A stretch of DNA of 64,000 nt from GM7GCV1 sp965222065 (GTDB taxonomy: Bacteria; Pseudomonadota; Gammaproteobacteria; Pseudomonadales; GM7GCV1). The stretch spans positions 1,426,001-1,490,000 of the forward strand of contig OZ244933.1 of assembly GCA_965222065.1 (NCBI GenBank), written 5' to 3'. Position 1 is the stretch's first letter; each line of letters begins with the position of its first letter. A model generated the notes under the pieces. It worked only from the letters and a program-made list of their open reading frames with translations. It ran no database searches and was not told the origin of the DNA. This document shows positions 16,513 through 24,558 of the stretch, piece by piece. A program made the position numbers and the translations under genes.

Positions 16513-17143
16513 ATCCTCTGCTGTGTAGCGCCCAAGTCTTCAGTCTTAGAATCTTTTCTCGTGATTCAAGTAACTGATGATTCTGAAATTTTCTTTGTGC
16601 TTACAACAATTATTAAACAAAAAAATAGTTATAAATTTCTGTGTTTAAAGGGACTAAATTTTAGGAAGCATAAGATGAGAAAGTTTTGTTATTCTAGAAC
16701 GATAAGTTGAGAGTATTTTAAGCTTTATTAGGGATAGGAATTGTTTTACTTTCAATAAAAACAATTAGTTAAGGAATGTCAGCACAGATAATCGAAAAGT
16801 GAGAATGGTAAAAGCGGAATCATAAGATGAGAATACTCTCGTCTTATGGGTTCATTCTCACACAATTTTTACTAGTGCCGTTGTAGCCTCTGTATGTGGG
16901 GCTGTGGTGAATGCTTGGTTAGAGAACAGAAGGCTTAAAACAGCAACAAAACTGGATGATCAAAGTCCATATAAAATAACAGCATTAATAAATACATCAA
17001 TAAAATTATTTGTAACTTTTGATAACTGCTTTCGATGAGTTATTAGATGGTGAGCTTTCTTGTTTATGTTTACTTTAAAATTTTGATACTGTAGTGTAAA
17101 AAATGTAAGGGCATAAACTACTCAAAAATCCTACGCAAAAACA
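16513..17143. other. AT-rich 630-bp spacer with one possible gene fragment
   Basis: Very AT-rich and mostly featureless. At 16828-17038 a plus-strand frame without a start codon reads about 70 residues, including AVVNAWLENRRLKTATKLDD, which looks like real protein and ends at a TGA; a stop directly before it suggests a fragment of a lost gene. No promoter could be fixed with confidence. Confidence 0.45.
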
Positions 17144-17509
17144 ATGAATTTCTTCCCCAAAAGATCAAAAATCGTGTGGCTCATCGCTGCTCTTTTTTTG
17201 TTTCAAGGTGTTTTTGCGTCAGCAGAAGTAAGCTATCTGCCATCTCTTTCGATTTCAGATAATTTCGAAGAAGCAGATACTCACCACTACGTGCCAAATG
17301 GCTCTTGTATTCTCTTGCCCGACTGTGTTGAAACATATAGTAATGTAGATGATTGCGACAATTGCTGTCATTGTCACGGTTCTCATCTGACCTTATTGCC
17401 CAAGCCTATTATGGCGAGTGCTGTCGTATTTTTTTCGGCTCCTCAGGCATACGAAACCAAAGAAATCACAAAGCTCCCCACCTCCATATATCGTCCACCG
17501 ATAGCTTAA
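17144..17509 (+). CDS. Secreted Cys/His-rich small protein upstream of czcCBA
   Basis: 121 aa. N-terminal signal (SKIVWLIAALFLFQGVFASA) followed by a mature domain with DTHHYV, CILLPDC and the dense cluster DDCDNCCHCHGSH, and the end SIYRPPIA. It shares the signal / Cys-cluster / RPPI-end layout of the protein at 15066. It is 62 bases before czcC on the same strand, so probably co-transcribed. A periplasmic metal buffer or sensor role is inferred; the family is not recognised. Confidence 0.65.
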   Translation: MNFFPKRSKIVWLIAALFLFQGVFASAEVSYLPSLSISDNFEEADTHHYVPNGSCILLPDCVETYSNVDDCDNCCHCHGSHLTLLPKPIMASAVVFFSAPQAYETKEITKLPTSIYRPPIA

Positions 17510-17571
17510 TCCCTGTTTGATTTCCTGTTCCGTATACGGAACAAATTACCAACAATTCTGGGATTAAACTC

Positions 17572-18894
17572 ATGTCTATTTTTTATCGAACCAACAGGTT
17601 CGTCAGATATTTCGTATATAAGAAACACTTACATTTATTAATTCTTCTATGTCTTGGGGCACAGCCTTCGTTGGCACAAAGTGCCCTGAGCTTACCGCAG
17701 GCTATCCAAAAGGCTCTTACCAATAATCCGCAAATACAAGCCTATCAATGGCAATTTAAATCCATAGAAGGCCAGAGACAAACGGCGGGTTTATCGCCAG
17801 CCTATGAGCTAGGTATTGAGGCGGAGAACCTTCTGAATATTGGAAATGCCCCTCAAGCTGAAAGTACTGAAGTAACTGTGTCTATCTCCTCTGTTATCGA
17901 GCTGGGGGGCAAGCGTGAAGCTCGAATACAGGTCGCAAACTCCCGCTATGCGCTCGCTGAAGCCGAAAAGAAACTGAAATCGCTTGATCTGATAGGCGAA
18001 GTGACGGATCGGTATATTGAAGTGCTCAGCTTGCAAGAAAAAACGAAAGTAGCGGAGCAAGCTATTGAGCTTGCCGAAACCACTCTTTCATTAGCCAAAG
18101 CAAGAGTCGACAGGGGGGCGGCACCCAAAGCGGAGCTTTACCGTGCCCAGTCTTCACTGGCTCAAGCAAAAATCTTACGTGATGAATATCAGGGTAGATT
18201 AGCAAGCAGTCGCCTTACTTTGGCTACCTTATGGCGAGCAGAACAAGCCAACTTTGGCCCGGCCTCAGCAGACCTGTTTAGTTTTGAAACTTCGCCAGAT
18301 TTTGAATCTCTTTATCAGCGAGTGACCGACTCGCCGAATGTTCAAATATATGCTGGAGAGGAACGCTTGAAAGCAGCCGAACTGGAAGTCGCGCAGAGCC
18401 AAACCACAAGTAATCTGTCCTGGAGTTTAGGTGTAAAGCATATTGATGAAACCAGTGATTCAGCTATTACAGCAGGTGTATCCATACCGCTCTTTTCAGG
18501 AAAACGGAATCAGGGAGAATTGAGATCCGCCCGTGCAGAATTGGAGATGGTGGAGTACAGCAAAGCAAGCACGTTGCTACAGCTTCGATCACTGCTGTTC
18601 AAGGCCTGGAGCGCTAATCGGCAGAGTGTTTCAGCAGCTAATACGATCAAAACAGAAATCTTGCCCGACCTCGAAGAAGCCTTATTGCTTACGCAGCAAG
18701 CCTACGAAAGTGGGCGTTACAGCTATCTGGATTGGACAACTGCCCAGAGGGACCTACTTGAAGCAAGAATGGCTTTAATCGAAAAATCCAAAAGTGCCTT
18801 GCTGAATCAATCGCTTATCGAGCAAATAACGGCTACTTCACTTTCATCAGAACATAACAACGGTCGGCCCTATGCGGCTTCGCCCGGCAACTGA
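17572..18894 (+). CDS. czcC: CzcC-type outer-membrane efflux channel
   Basis: 440 aa TolC-family protein with a signal peptide ending near SLAQS and two OEP repeats (LSLPQAIQKALTNNPQI at the start of the first; the second begins after about residue 240). ISSVIELGGKREARI is the conserved CzcC segment. It forms the outer-membrane exit of a CzcCBA divalent-cation pump. 18 bases separate it from czcB. Confidence 0.9.
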   Translation: MSIFYRTNRFVRYFVYKKHLHLLILLCLGAQPSLAQSALSLPQAIQKALTNNPQIQAYQWQFKSIEGQRQTAGLSPAYELGIEAENLLNIGNAPQAESTEVTVSISSVIELGGKREARIQVANSRYALAEAEKKLKSLDLIGEVTDRYIEVLSLQEKTKVAEQAIELAETTLSLAKARVDRGAAPKAELYRAQSSLAQAKILRDEYQGRLASSRLTLATLWRAEQANFGPASADLFSFETSPDFESLYQRVTDSPNVQIYAGEERLKAAELEVAQSQTTSNLSWSLGVKHIDETSDSAITAGVSIPLFSGKRNQGELRSARAELEMVEYSKASTLLQLRSLLFKAWSANRQSVSAANTIKTEILPDLEEALLLTQQAYESGRYSYLDWTTAQRDLLEARMALIEKSKSALLNQSLIEQITATSLSSEHNNGRPYAASPGN

Positions 18895-18912
18895 ATTTAG
18901 GAATAATCAACT

Positions 18913-19866
18913 ATGAATATTTCAACCTTTTACAGACTTTGCAATCTACTGCAAATGCGGCCATATCTATTGTCCATAATATTATTGGCTCAGGGGATTG
19001 CCTATGCACAGGAAGCAGATCACCACCACGACGAGCCAACTCCTGCTGAACCTTCACCAGGGTTGCACACTGAAATCAGTTTGGAGATAGCTAAAGCGGT
19101 CAATATTCAAACGGCTGAAGCAGGCCCAGGCACAATAGAACGCCACATACTTGTTTACGGACGCCTTCATACGCCACCCAGCAACTCTGTTCACATAAAA
19201 GCCAGGTTTCCAGGGCTTATCAAGGAAGTCTTGGTCGATGTGGGCGACTCTGTAGTTAAAGGAGAGCTCTTGGCTACTATCGAGTCAGATGCCAGCTTGC
19301 AGGACTATCAATTGCGTTCGCCGATTGATGCCGTTATCCAGGATCGATTCGGCAACACAGGCGAAGTAACTGGTGACTCCCCTCTTTTCGTTCTTGTTAA
19401 TAACGAACAGCTTTGGGCAGAACTTAAAGTTTTTCCTAGCCAGCGCTTTGAAATCGAAGTGGGTCAAGATGTCCACATCATCCACAACGAACATAGCCAT
19501 AACAGCAAAATATCCAGCATTACACCCGCCTCTAACACCCAACCTTATGTGGTCGCCAGGGTCGTACTTGAAAACACCTATGGTGATATGGCCCCGGGAG
19601 ATATGGTTAGCGGGCAAATTGATGCCGAAAAAATAGATGTGCCCATTTCGGTAGAAAACAAAGCAATCCAAAGTATAGATGGCGTAGATGTTGTCTTTGT
19701 CCAGCAGGGAAACAAGTACACTCCTCGCCCCCTGGAGCTGGGACGCACCGATGGCTCAAGTACAGAGGTTCTATCGGGTCTCCAGCCAGGAGATAACTAT
19801 GTGGTAGAAAACAGTTATCTGATTAAGGCGGATATCGAAAAATCTGAAGCCGGGCACGAACACTAA
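18913..19866 (+). CDS. czcB: CzcB-type periplasmic adaptor
   Basis: 317 aa membrane-fusion protein. Signal region ends near GIAYAQ; a His-rich start of the mature part (DHHHDE) is typical of Zn/Co/Cd adaptors. Lipoyl halves (FPGLIKEVLVDVGDSVVKGE and RSPIDAVIQDRFGNTGEV) and beta-barrel domain (VSGQIDAEKIDVPISVENKA) are in order; the alpha-hairpin is short. It ends GHEH. 10 bases from czcA. Confidence 0.9.
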   Translation: MNISTFYRLCNLLQMRPYLLSIILLAQGIAYAQEADHHHDEPTPAEPSPGLHTEISLEIAKAVNIQTAEAGPGTIERHILVYGRLHTPPSNSVHIKARFPGLIKEVLVDVGDSVVKGELLATIESDASLQDYQLRSPIDAVIQDRFGNTGEVTGDSPLFVLVNNEQLWAELKVFPSQRFEIEVGQDVHIIHNEHSHNSKISSITPASNTQPYVVARVVLENTYGDMAPGDMVSGQIDAEKIDVPISVENKAIQSIDGVDVVFVQQGNKYTPRPLELGRTDGSSTEVLSGLQPGDNYVVENSYLIKADIEKSEAGHEH

Positions 19867-19876
19867 GGGGCAGAAC

Positions 19877-22800
19877 ATGATTAACTCTATCTTGCGCCTT
19901 GCTATCGCACGGCGATATTTATTTCTCACTTTGTCACTTGTCATAATTGGGATTGGTGTTTGGAGCTACCAGTACTTGCCAATTGATGCTGTACCCGATA
20001 TCACCAATGTTCAGGTTCAAATCAATACATCCGCACCGGGCTATTCTCCACTGGAATCTGAGCAACGAATTACCTACCCGGTGGAGACAGCCTTATACGG
20101 TCTGCCAAATCTCGCCTATACCCGTTCTCTTTCACGTTACGGTCTATCTCAGGTAACCGTGGTATTTGAAGAGGGCACAGATATTTACTTTGCCCGAAAT
20201 CTGATTAATGCCCGGTTAGGGGCAATAAAAAGTGCATTGCCAGCAGGCATTGAACCTGAAATGGGACCTATTTCTACCGGTCTTGGCGAAATTTTTATGT
20301 ATACCGTTAGTGCCGAATCCGATGCGGCTCAACCTAATGGTCAACCATATGATGCAACGGCTTTACGAGAAATCCAGGATTGGATTATCAAACCTCAACT
20401 GGCCCAGGTAAAAGGAGTTATCGAAGTCAATAGTATTGGTGGCTATAACAAGCAATACCATGTACTTCCGGATCCCAAAAAACTACTGACCTTTGGTGTC
20501 AGTATCGATGACCTCTCTTCCGCTCTTAGGGCAAATAATGACAACAGGGGAGCGGGCTATATTGAGAGAAATGGACAACAGTTTCTTGTGCGATCTCCTG
20601 GCCAGTTAGAAACCATAGAAGACATAGGAAACGTTATTGTCGCCGAACACGAAAGTGTGCCCATCAAGGTCAGTGATGTTGCCGATATAGCAATTGGTAA
20701 AGAACTACGTACTGGTGCAGCAACACAAAACGGCGTAGAAACCGTCTTGGGCACGGCAATGATGCTGATTGGTGAAAACTCCCGCTCTGTGGCGCGTGAT
20801 GTTGCTCTGAAACTGGAAGATATCCAGGCTTCTCTGCCTGAAGGTGTTGTTGCGGAAGCAGTTTACGATCGCACTGCCCTGGTAGATAAAGCGATTAACA
20901 CGGTAACGAAGAATCTATTGGAAGGGGCCTTGCTCGTGATCGTGGTTCTGTTCCTTTTATTGGGAAACTTGCGTGCTGCGTTAATTACAGCTGCTGTCAT
21001 TCCACTTTCCATGTTAATGACGGTGACCGGAATGGTAAGAACCGGGGTTTCTGCCAACTTAATGAGTCTAGGGGCTTTGGACTTCGGGCTGATAGTCGAT
21101 GGCGCAGTCATCATTGTTGAAAATACAGTTAGACGGTTGGCTGAAGCACAACGTGTGGGTGGTATCCAGCCACTTAAGGAGCGTTTAAACACTGTATATG
21201 AAGCCACTTCCGAGGTAATTCGCCCCAGCCTGTTTGGTGTGGCCATTATTACCGTGGTCTACATTCCGATCTTTTCACTAACGGGGGTGGAAGGGAAAAT
21301 GTTTCACCCGATGGCCGCTACCGTAGTGATGGCCTTAATTTCAGCGATGATTCTTTCTCTGACCCTGGTTCCCGCTGCTGTTGCAGTGTTTTTGAGGGGA
21401 AAGATTAGCGAGAAAGAAAGCATCATTATCGGCTCCATAAAAAAAGCGTATGAGCCATTATTGTTACTCGCACTAAAGTTTCGTTGGTTCGTTGTCGTGT
21501 CGGCGGCAGTCCTGGTATCTGTATGCCTTTGGGTTGCTTCGACGCTAGGGTCTGAATTCATCCCGCAACTTAATGAGGGAGATATCGCCCTGCATGCTTT
21601 GCGCATTCCTGGAACCGGGCTTGAACAAGCAGTAGAAATGCAGGAGATATTGGAAGAACGCATTCAGTCATTTCCTGAGGTTGAAAAGGTTTTCGCCCGT
21701 ATCGGGACACCTGAAGTAGCTACAGATCCCATGCCCCCAAATGTGGCAGATAACTTTGTTATTTTGAAACCGGTTTCTGAATGGCCTGATCCCAATAAGA
21801 CCAAGGAACAACTTGTTTCGGAAATGGAGCAATCTCTCAAAGAACTACCTGGAAATAACTATGAATTTACCCAGCCAATTCAAATGCGTTTTAACGAACT
21901 AATATCCGGTGTAAGGGCAGATCTGGGCATTAAAGTATTTGGCGATGACCTGGATCAGCTAGTTAGTACAGCGAATGAAATCTTAAGTGCTGTAAACAGC
22001 GTGAGCGGTGCTGCCGATGCCCGAGTTGAGCAGGTAACAGGATTACCTACACTGTCTGTAACTCCCGATCGTACTGCGCTTGGTCGATATGGTCTCAATG
22101 TCATTGACCTTCAGGACTGGGTCTCAGCAGCAATAGGAGGAGAGTCTGCCGGCATTATTTATGAAGGTGATCGTCGCTTCGAATTGGTTGTTAGGCTTCC
22201 AGAAACACTAAGACGTGACATTGAAGCACTTTCCTTCTTGCCAATACCTTTACCCAATGGTGAATATGTCCCATTGGAAGAAGTAGCTGATTTGGATATT
22301 TCACCTGCTCCCGCCCAGATAAGTCGTGAAAATGGGAAACGACGTGTTGTAGTGACTGCCAATGTAAGAGGTAGAGATTTGGGTAGCTTTGTCGAAGATG
22401 TACAAGCACAGATAGCCAGTGAAGTAGATTTGCCAGCTGGGTATTGGCTGGATTACGGCGGCACGTTCGAGCAACTGGAGTCAGCCAGCAAGCGATTATC
22501 TATTGTTGTACCTATTACTCTAATGATTATTCTGGGTATTTTGGTTATGGCTTTTGCCTCGTTCAAAGATGCACTAATTATTTTTAGTGGTGTCCCTCTA
22601 GCACTGACTGGCGGGGTGCTTTCTTTGCTAATAAGAGACATGCCTTTATCGATTTCTGCCGGCATCGGGTTTATTGCACTTTCGGGTGTCGCGGTACTAA
22701 ACGGGCTGGTCATGGTCGCGTTTATAAAAGACCTATGGCACGAAAAAGGTGATTTGCTATTGGCAGTAACTGAGGGCGCATTAACTCGCCTGCGCCCTGT

Positions 22801-22999
22801 TTTAATGACGGCGTTGGTAGCAAGTTTGGGCTTCATTCCTATGGCACTAAATACAGGGACTGGAGCTGAGGTTCAGCGTCCCCTGGCTACTGTAGTTATC
22901 GGCGGAATACTCTCATCGACATTATTAACCTTGTTGGTATTACCAGTGTTATACCACTGGGTACACAGAAGCGAGAGTATGGGCCAGGAAAGTACTTAG
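19877..22999 (+). CDS. czcA: CzcA-type heavy-metal RND efflux pump (Zn/Co/Cd type)
   Basis: 1040 aa HME-RND transporter. The TM4 motif DFGLIVDGAVIIVEN (Asp at about 402) is that of the CzcA group, with two Asp and one Glu for the proton/cation path; this differs from the CusA motif seen in the pump at 6105. The methionines of the CusA copper path are not kept (EGDIALHAL replaces LMYMP). Zn, Co or Cd is therefore the likely cargo. Complete, last gene of czcCBA. Confidence 0.94.
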   Translation: MINSILRLAIARRYLFLTLSLVIIGIGVWSYQYLPIDAVPDITNVQVQINTSAPGYSPLESEQRITYPVETALYGLPNLAYTRSLSRYGLSQVTVVFEEGTDIYFARNLINARLGAIKSALPAGIEPEMGPISTGLGEIFMYTVSAESDAAQPNGQPYDATALREIQDWIIKPQLAQVKGVIEVNSIGGYNKQYHVLPDPKKLLTFGVSIDDLSSALRANNDNRGAGYIERNGQQFLVRSPGQLETIEDIGNVIVAEHESVPIKVSDVADIAIGKELRTGAATQNGVETVLGTAMMLIGENSRSVARDVALKLEDIQASLPEGVVAEAVYDRTALVDKAINTVTKNLLEGALLVIVVLFLLLGNLRAALITAAVIPLSMLMTVTGMVRTGVSANLMSLGALDFGLIVDGAVIIVENTVRRLAEAQRVGGIQPLKERLNTVYEATSEVIRPSLFGVAIITVVYIPIFSLTGVEGKMFHPMAATVVMALISAMILSLTLVPAAVAVFLRGKISEKESIIIGSIKKAYEPLLLLALKFRWFVVVSAAVLVSVCLWVASTLGSEFIPQLNEGDIALHALRIPGTGLEQAVEMQEILEERIQSFPEVEKVFARIGTPEVATDPMPPNVADNFVILKPVSEWPDPNKTKEQLVSEMEQSLKELPGNNYEFTQPIQMRFNELISGVRADLGIKVFGDDLDQLVSTANEILSAVNSVSGAADARVEQVTGLPTLSVTPDRTALGRYGLNVIDLQDWVSAAIGGESAGIIYEGDRRFELVVRLPETLRRDIEALSFLPIPLPNGEYVPLEEVADLDISPAPAQISRENGKRRVVVTANVRGRDLGSFVEDVQAQIASEVDLPAGYWLDYGGTFEQLESASKRLSIVVPITLMIILGILVMAFASFKDALIIFSGVPLALTGGVLSLLIRDMPLSISAGIGFIALSGVAVLNGLVMVAFIKDLWHEKGDLLLAVTEGALTRLRPVLMTALVASLGFIPMALNTGTGAEVQRPLATVVIGGILSSTLLTLLVLPVLYHWVHRSESMGQEST

Positions 23000-23048
23000 C
23001 AGATTTGAGGCATGCCTTTAACTAAAGGTGTGCCTCTCAGGAGGCAAT

Positions 23049-23930
23049 ATGCATTCTCATAAGCATTCCATAAGCTCGTCCCGGATAGGTTGGGCATTTT
23101 TTTTAAACTTGATATTTACCATTATTGAATTTATAGGCGGCTGGCTTACCAATAGTGTGTCGATTATGGCAGATGCGGTACACGATCTCGGAGACACACT
23201 GTCCATCGGCAGTTCATGGATTTTGGATCGCGCTGGTAATAAACAGGCAGATTCTGAATATACCTATGGTTACCGCAGACTTAGCCTTCTGGGAGCACTA
23301 ATTAATGGAATAGTGCTGATTGCCGGATCAACATGGGTATTAATGGAAGCCGTTCCAAGATTATTTGATCCTGTACTTCCACATGTTGATGGCATGATTG
23401 GATTGGCAATACTCGGGGCATCAATAAACGGAATTGCCGCGTACAAGCTTAGTCATGGAAACACGTTAAATGAGAAGGTCTTGAACTGGCACCTTCTTGA
23501 AGATGTCCTTGGCTGGGTGGCCGTTCTCGTCGTAGCTATCACGATGAAATTCGTAGAGTGGCCTGTGCTTGACCCTGTCTTATCAATTGGTTTCACCTTA
23601 TTCATTCTGGTCAATGTGACACGCAATCTTCGAGCAACCGCAAGAATGTTTTTTCAGGCCTCCCCAGACTCTAAATTGATCCAGGAAATTCGTGAAAAAT
23701 TACTAGGTGTAGACGATATAGAGGCGATACATCATTTGCATTTATGGTCACTGGATGGAGAGCGCCATGTTCTTACTACCCACGCAACAGTGAGTAAATC
23801 AGTAAATGAAGTAAACTATGTTCAGCTTAAAGAAGCGCTACGCTCTGCTTTGGAACATTTCAATATCGAACACACCACTATTGAAATCGAATCACCGGAA
23901 GAGATGTGTCGTGATGAGCCAATGGATTAG
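23049..23930 (+). CDS. czcD: CzcD-type cation diffusion facilitator
   Basis: 293 aa from the ATG at 23049, placed behind AGGAGG; the frame opens seven codons earlier with GTG. The start is His-rich (MHSHKHS). Six membrane helices with HDLGD in TM2 and HLLED in TM5, the HxxxD pairs of Zn/Cd/Co CDF proteins, and a cytoplasmic ferredoxin-like C-terminal domain (LHLWSLDGERHVLTTHATV). It exports cytoplasmic Zn/Cd/Co and lies 49 bases after czcA. Confidence 0.92.
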   Translation: MHSHKHSISSSRIGWAFFLNLIFTIIEFIGGWLTNSVSIMADAVHDLGDTLSIGSSWILDRAGNKQADSEYTYGYRRLSLLGALINGIVLIAGSTWVLMEAVPRLFDPVLPHVDGMIGLAILGASINGIAAYKLSHGNTLNEKVLNWHLLEDVLGWVAVLVVAITMKFVEWPVLDPVLSIGFTLFILVNVTRNLRATARMFFQASPDSKLIQEIREKLLGVDDIEAIHHLHLWSLDGERHVLTTHATVSKSVNEVNYVQLKEALRSALEHFNIEHTTIEIESPEEMCRDEPMD

Positions 23931-23971
23931 CTACAACCAAATAACTAGCCAAAGCTAAAATTTATTTTAGC

Positions 23972-23992
23972 GGGGGCATATTTGGGGGCATA
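23972..23992 (+). repeat. Tandem GGGGGCATA motif at the edge of the recombinase block
   Basis: GGGGGCATA occurs at 23972 and again at 23984, a 12-base spacing. It lies 40 bases after czcD, where the sequence changes to AT-rich. A link to integrase attachment regions is a guess from general experience with such G-rich tandem motifs beside integrase genes. Confidence 0.35.
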
Positions 23993-24017
23993 AATATAAA
24001 TAGAATTTTAAATATCT

Positions 24018-24029
24018 ATTTATATCAAT
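24018..24029 (+). repeat. 12-bp direct repeat flanking the recombinase block, left copy
   Basis: ATTTATATCAAT, identical and in the same orientation to 30554-30565. The two copies bracket the two recombinase genes and the small ORF. Both contexts are AT-rich, so chance is possible. Confidence 0.35.
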
Positions 24030-24046
24030 AGGTTGAATAGCCTATT
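24027..24046. repeat. Inverted repeat AATAGG-N8-CCTATT, possible crossover site
   Basis: Two 6-bp arms around an 8-bp spacer (TTGAATAG) overlap the left direct repeat. Tyrosine recombinases use short inverted arms around a 6-8 bp core, so the geometry fits, but no matching second site was found. Confidence 0.3.
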
Positions 24047-24123
24047 TGAGTGACCCCGCCCCATAAACTGTTATAATTGAATTTGTTCCTCCAACTCACT
24101 ACCCTGTAGGGAGAAGGGAAAGA

Positions 24124-24291
24124 TCAAATTTTAGGATCCCAAGATTTAGGCTTACGCACCATATTGGCAAAACGGATTTTTAGCTCAGCTTCCGATAGAT
24201 CGAAACCGCGCCGTTTTTCATCATCGGTAAAAGATTCCTTCCTCTTATCTGAAAATTTGGGGGTCACTGAAATTTCTTTCTTGGAAGTCAT
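24124..24291 (-). CDS. Small highly charged ORF after the recombinase genes, unknown
   Basis: 55 aa from the ATG at 24291, rich in Lys, Glu, Asp and Ser (KRKESFTDDEKRRGFDLSEAE) and ending KSWDPKI. No ribosome site near this ATG; AAGGAAGGAG further upstream precedes only a five-codon frame. It is on the same strand as the large recombinases but beyond their terminator. It may be a small accessory protein of the element or spurious. Confidence 0.4.
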   Translation of the reverse strand: MTSKKEISVTPKFSDKRKESFTDDEKRRGFDLSEAELKIRFANMVRKPKSWDPKI

Positions 24292-24396
24292 GGAAGAGTT
24301 TCTGATTTCATATTGAATACATAATACTCCTTCCTTGCCCCCCTTCAAGGAAGCCCCTGGCTCTCCCATACATGCAATCAAAGGCACCCTAGACAC

Positions 24397-24424
24397 AAAA
24401 AAACCCGCAGATATCTCGGCGGGG
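24397..24424 (-). terminator. Rho-independent terminator of the recombinase operon
   Basis: On the minus strand CCCGC pairs with GCGGG around a 10-base centre that is itself partly self-complementary (AGATATCT), followed by seven T. It lies about 135 bases after the stop of the 1048-aa protein. Confidence 0.8.
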
Positions 24425-24558
24425 CTTTTGGGCTTGCAGGATAGGTGGTCCATCAAGCAGATATGTGTCTAGCAACAAGCTAAATCTATAAACATAACCT
24501 GCTTATGTCAAATCTCGTTCACACGCCAAAAAACCAAAATTCTTAGGCGCGCTGAACT

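Noticed and set aside
24292..24456. Extension of the small charged ORF upstream to 110 residues
   Set aside because: The extension passes through the terminator hairpin of the recombinase operon and lacks a sensible start; the shorter 55-aa form is kept with low confidence.
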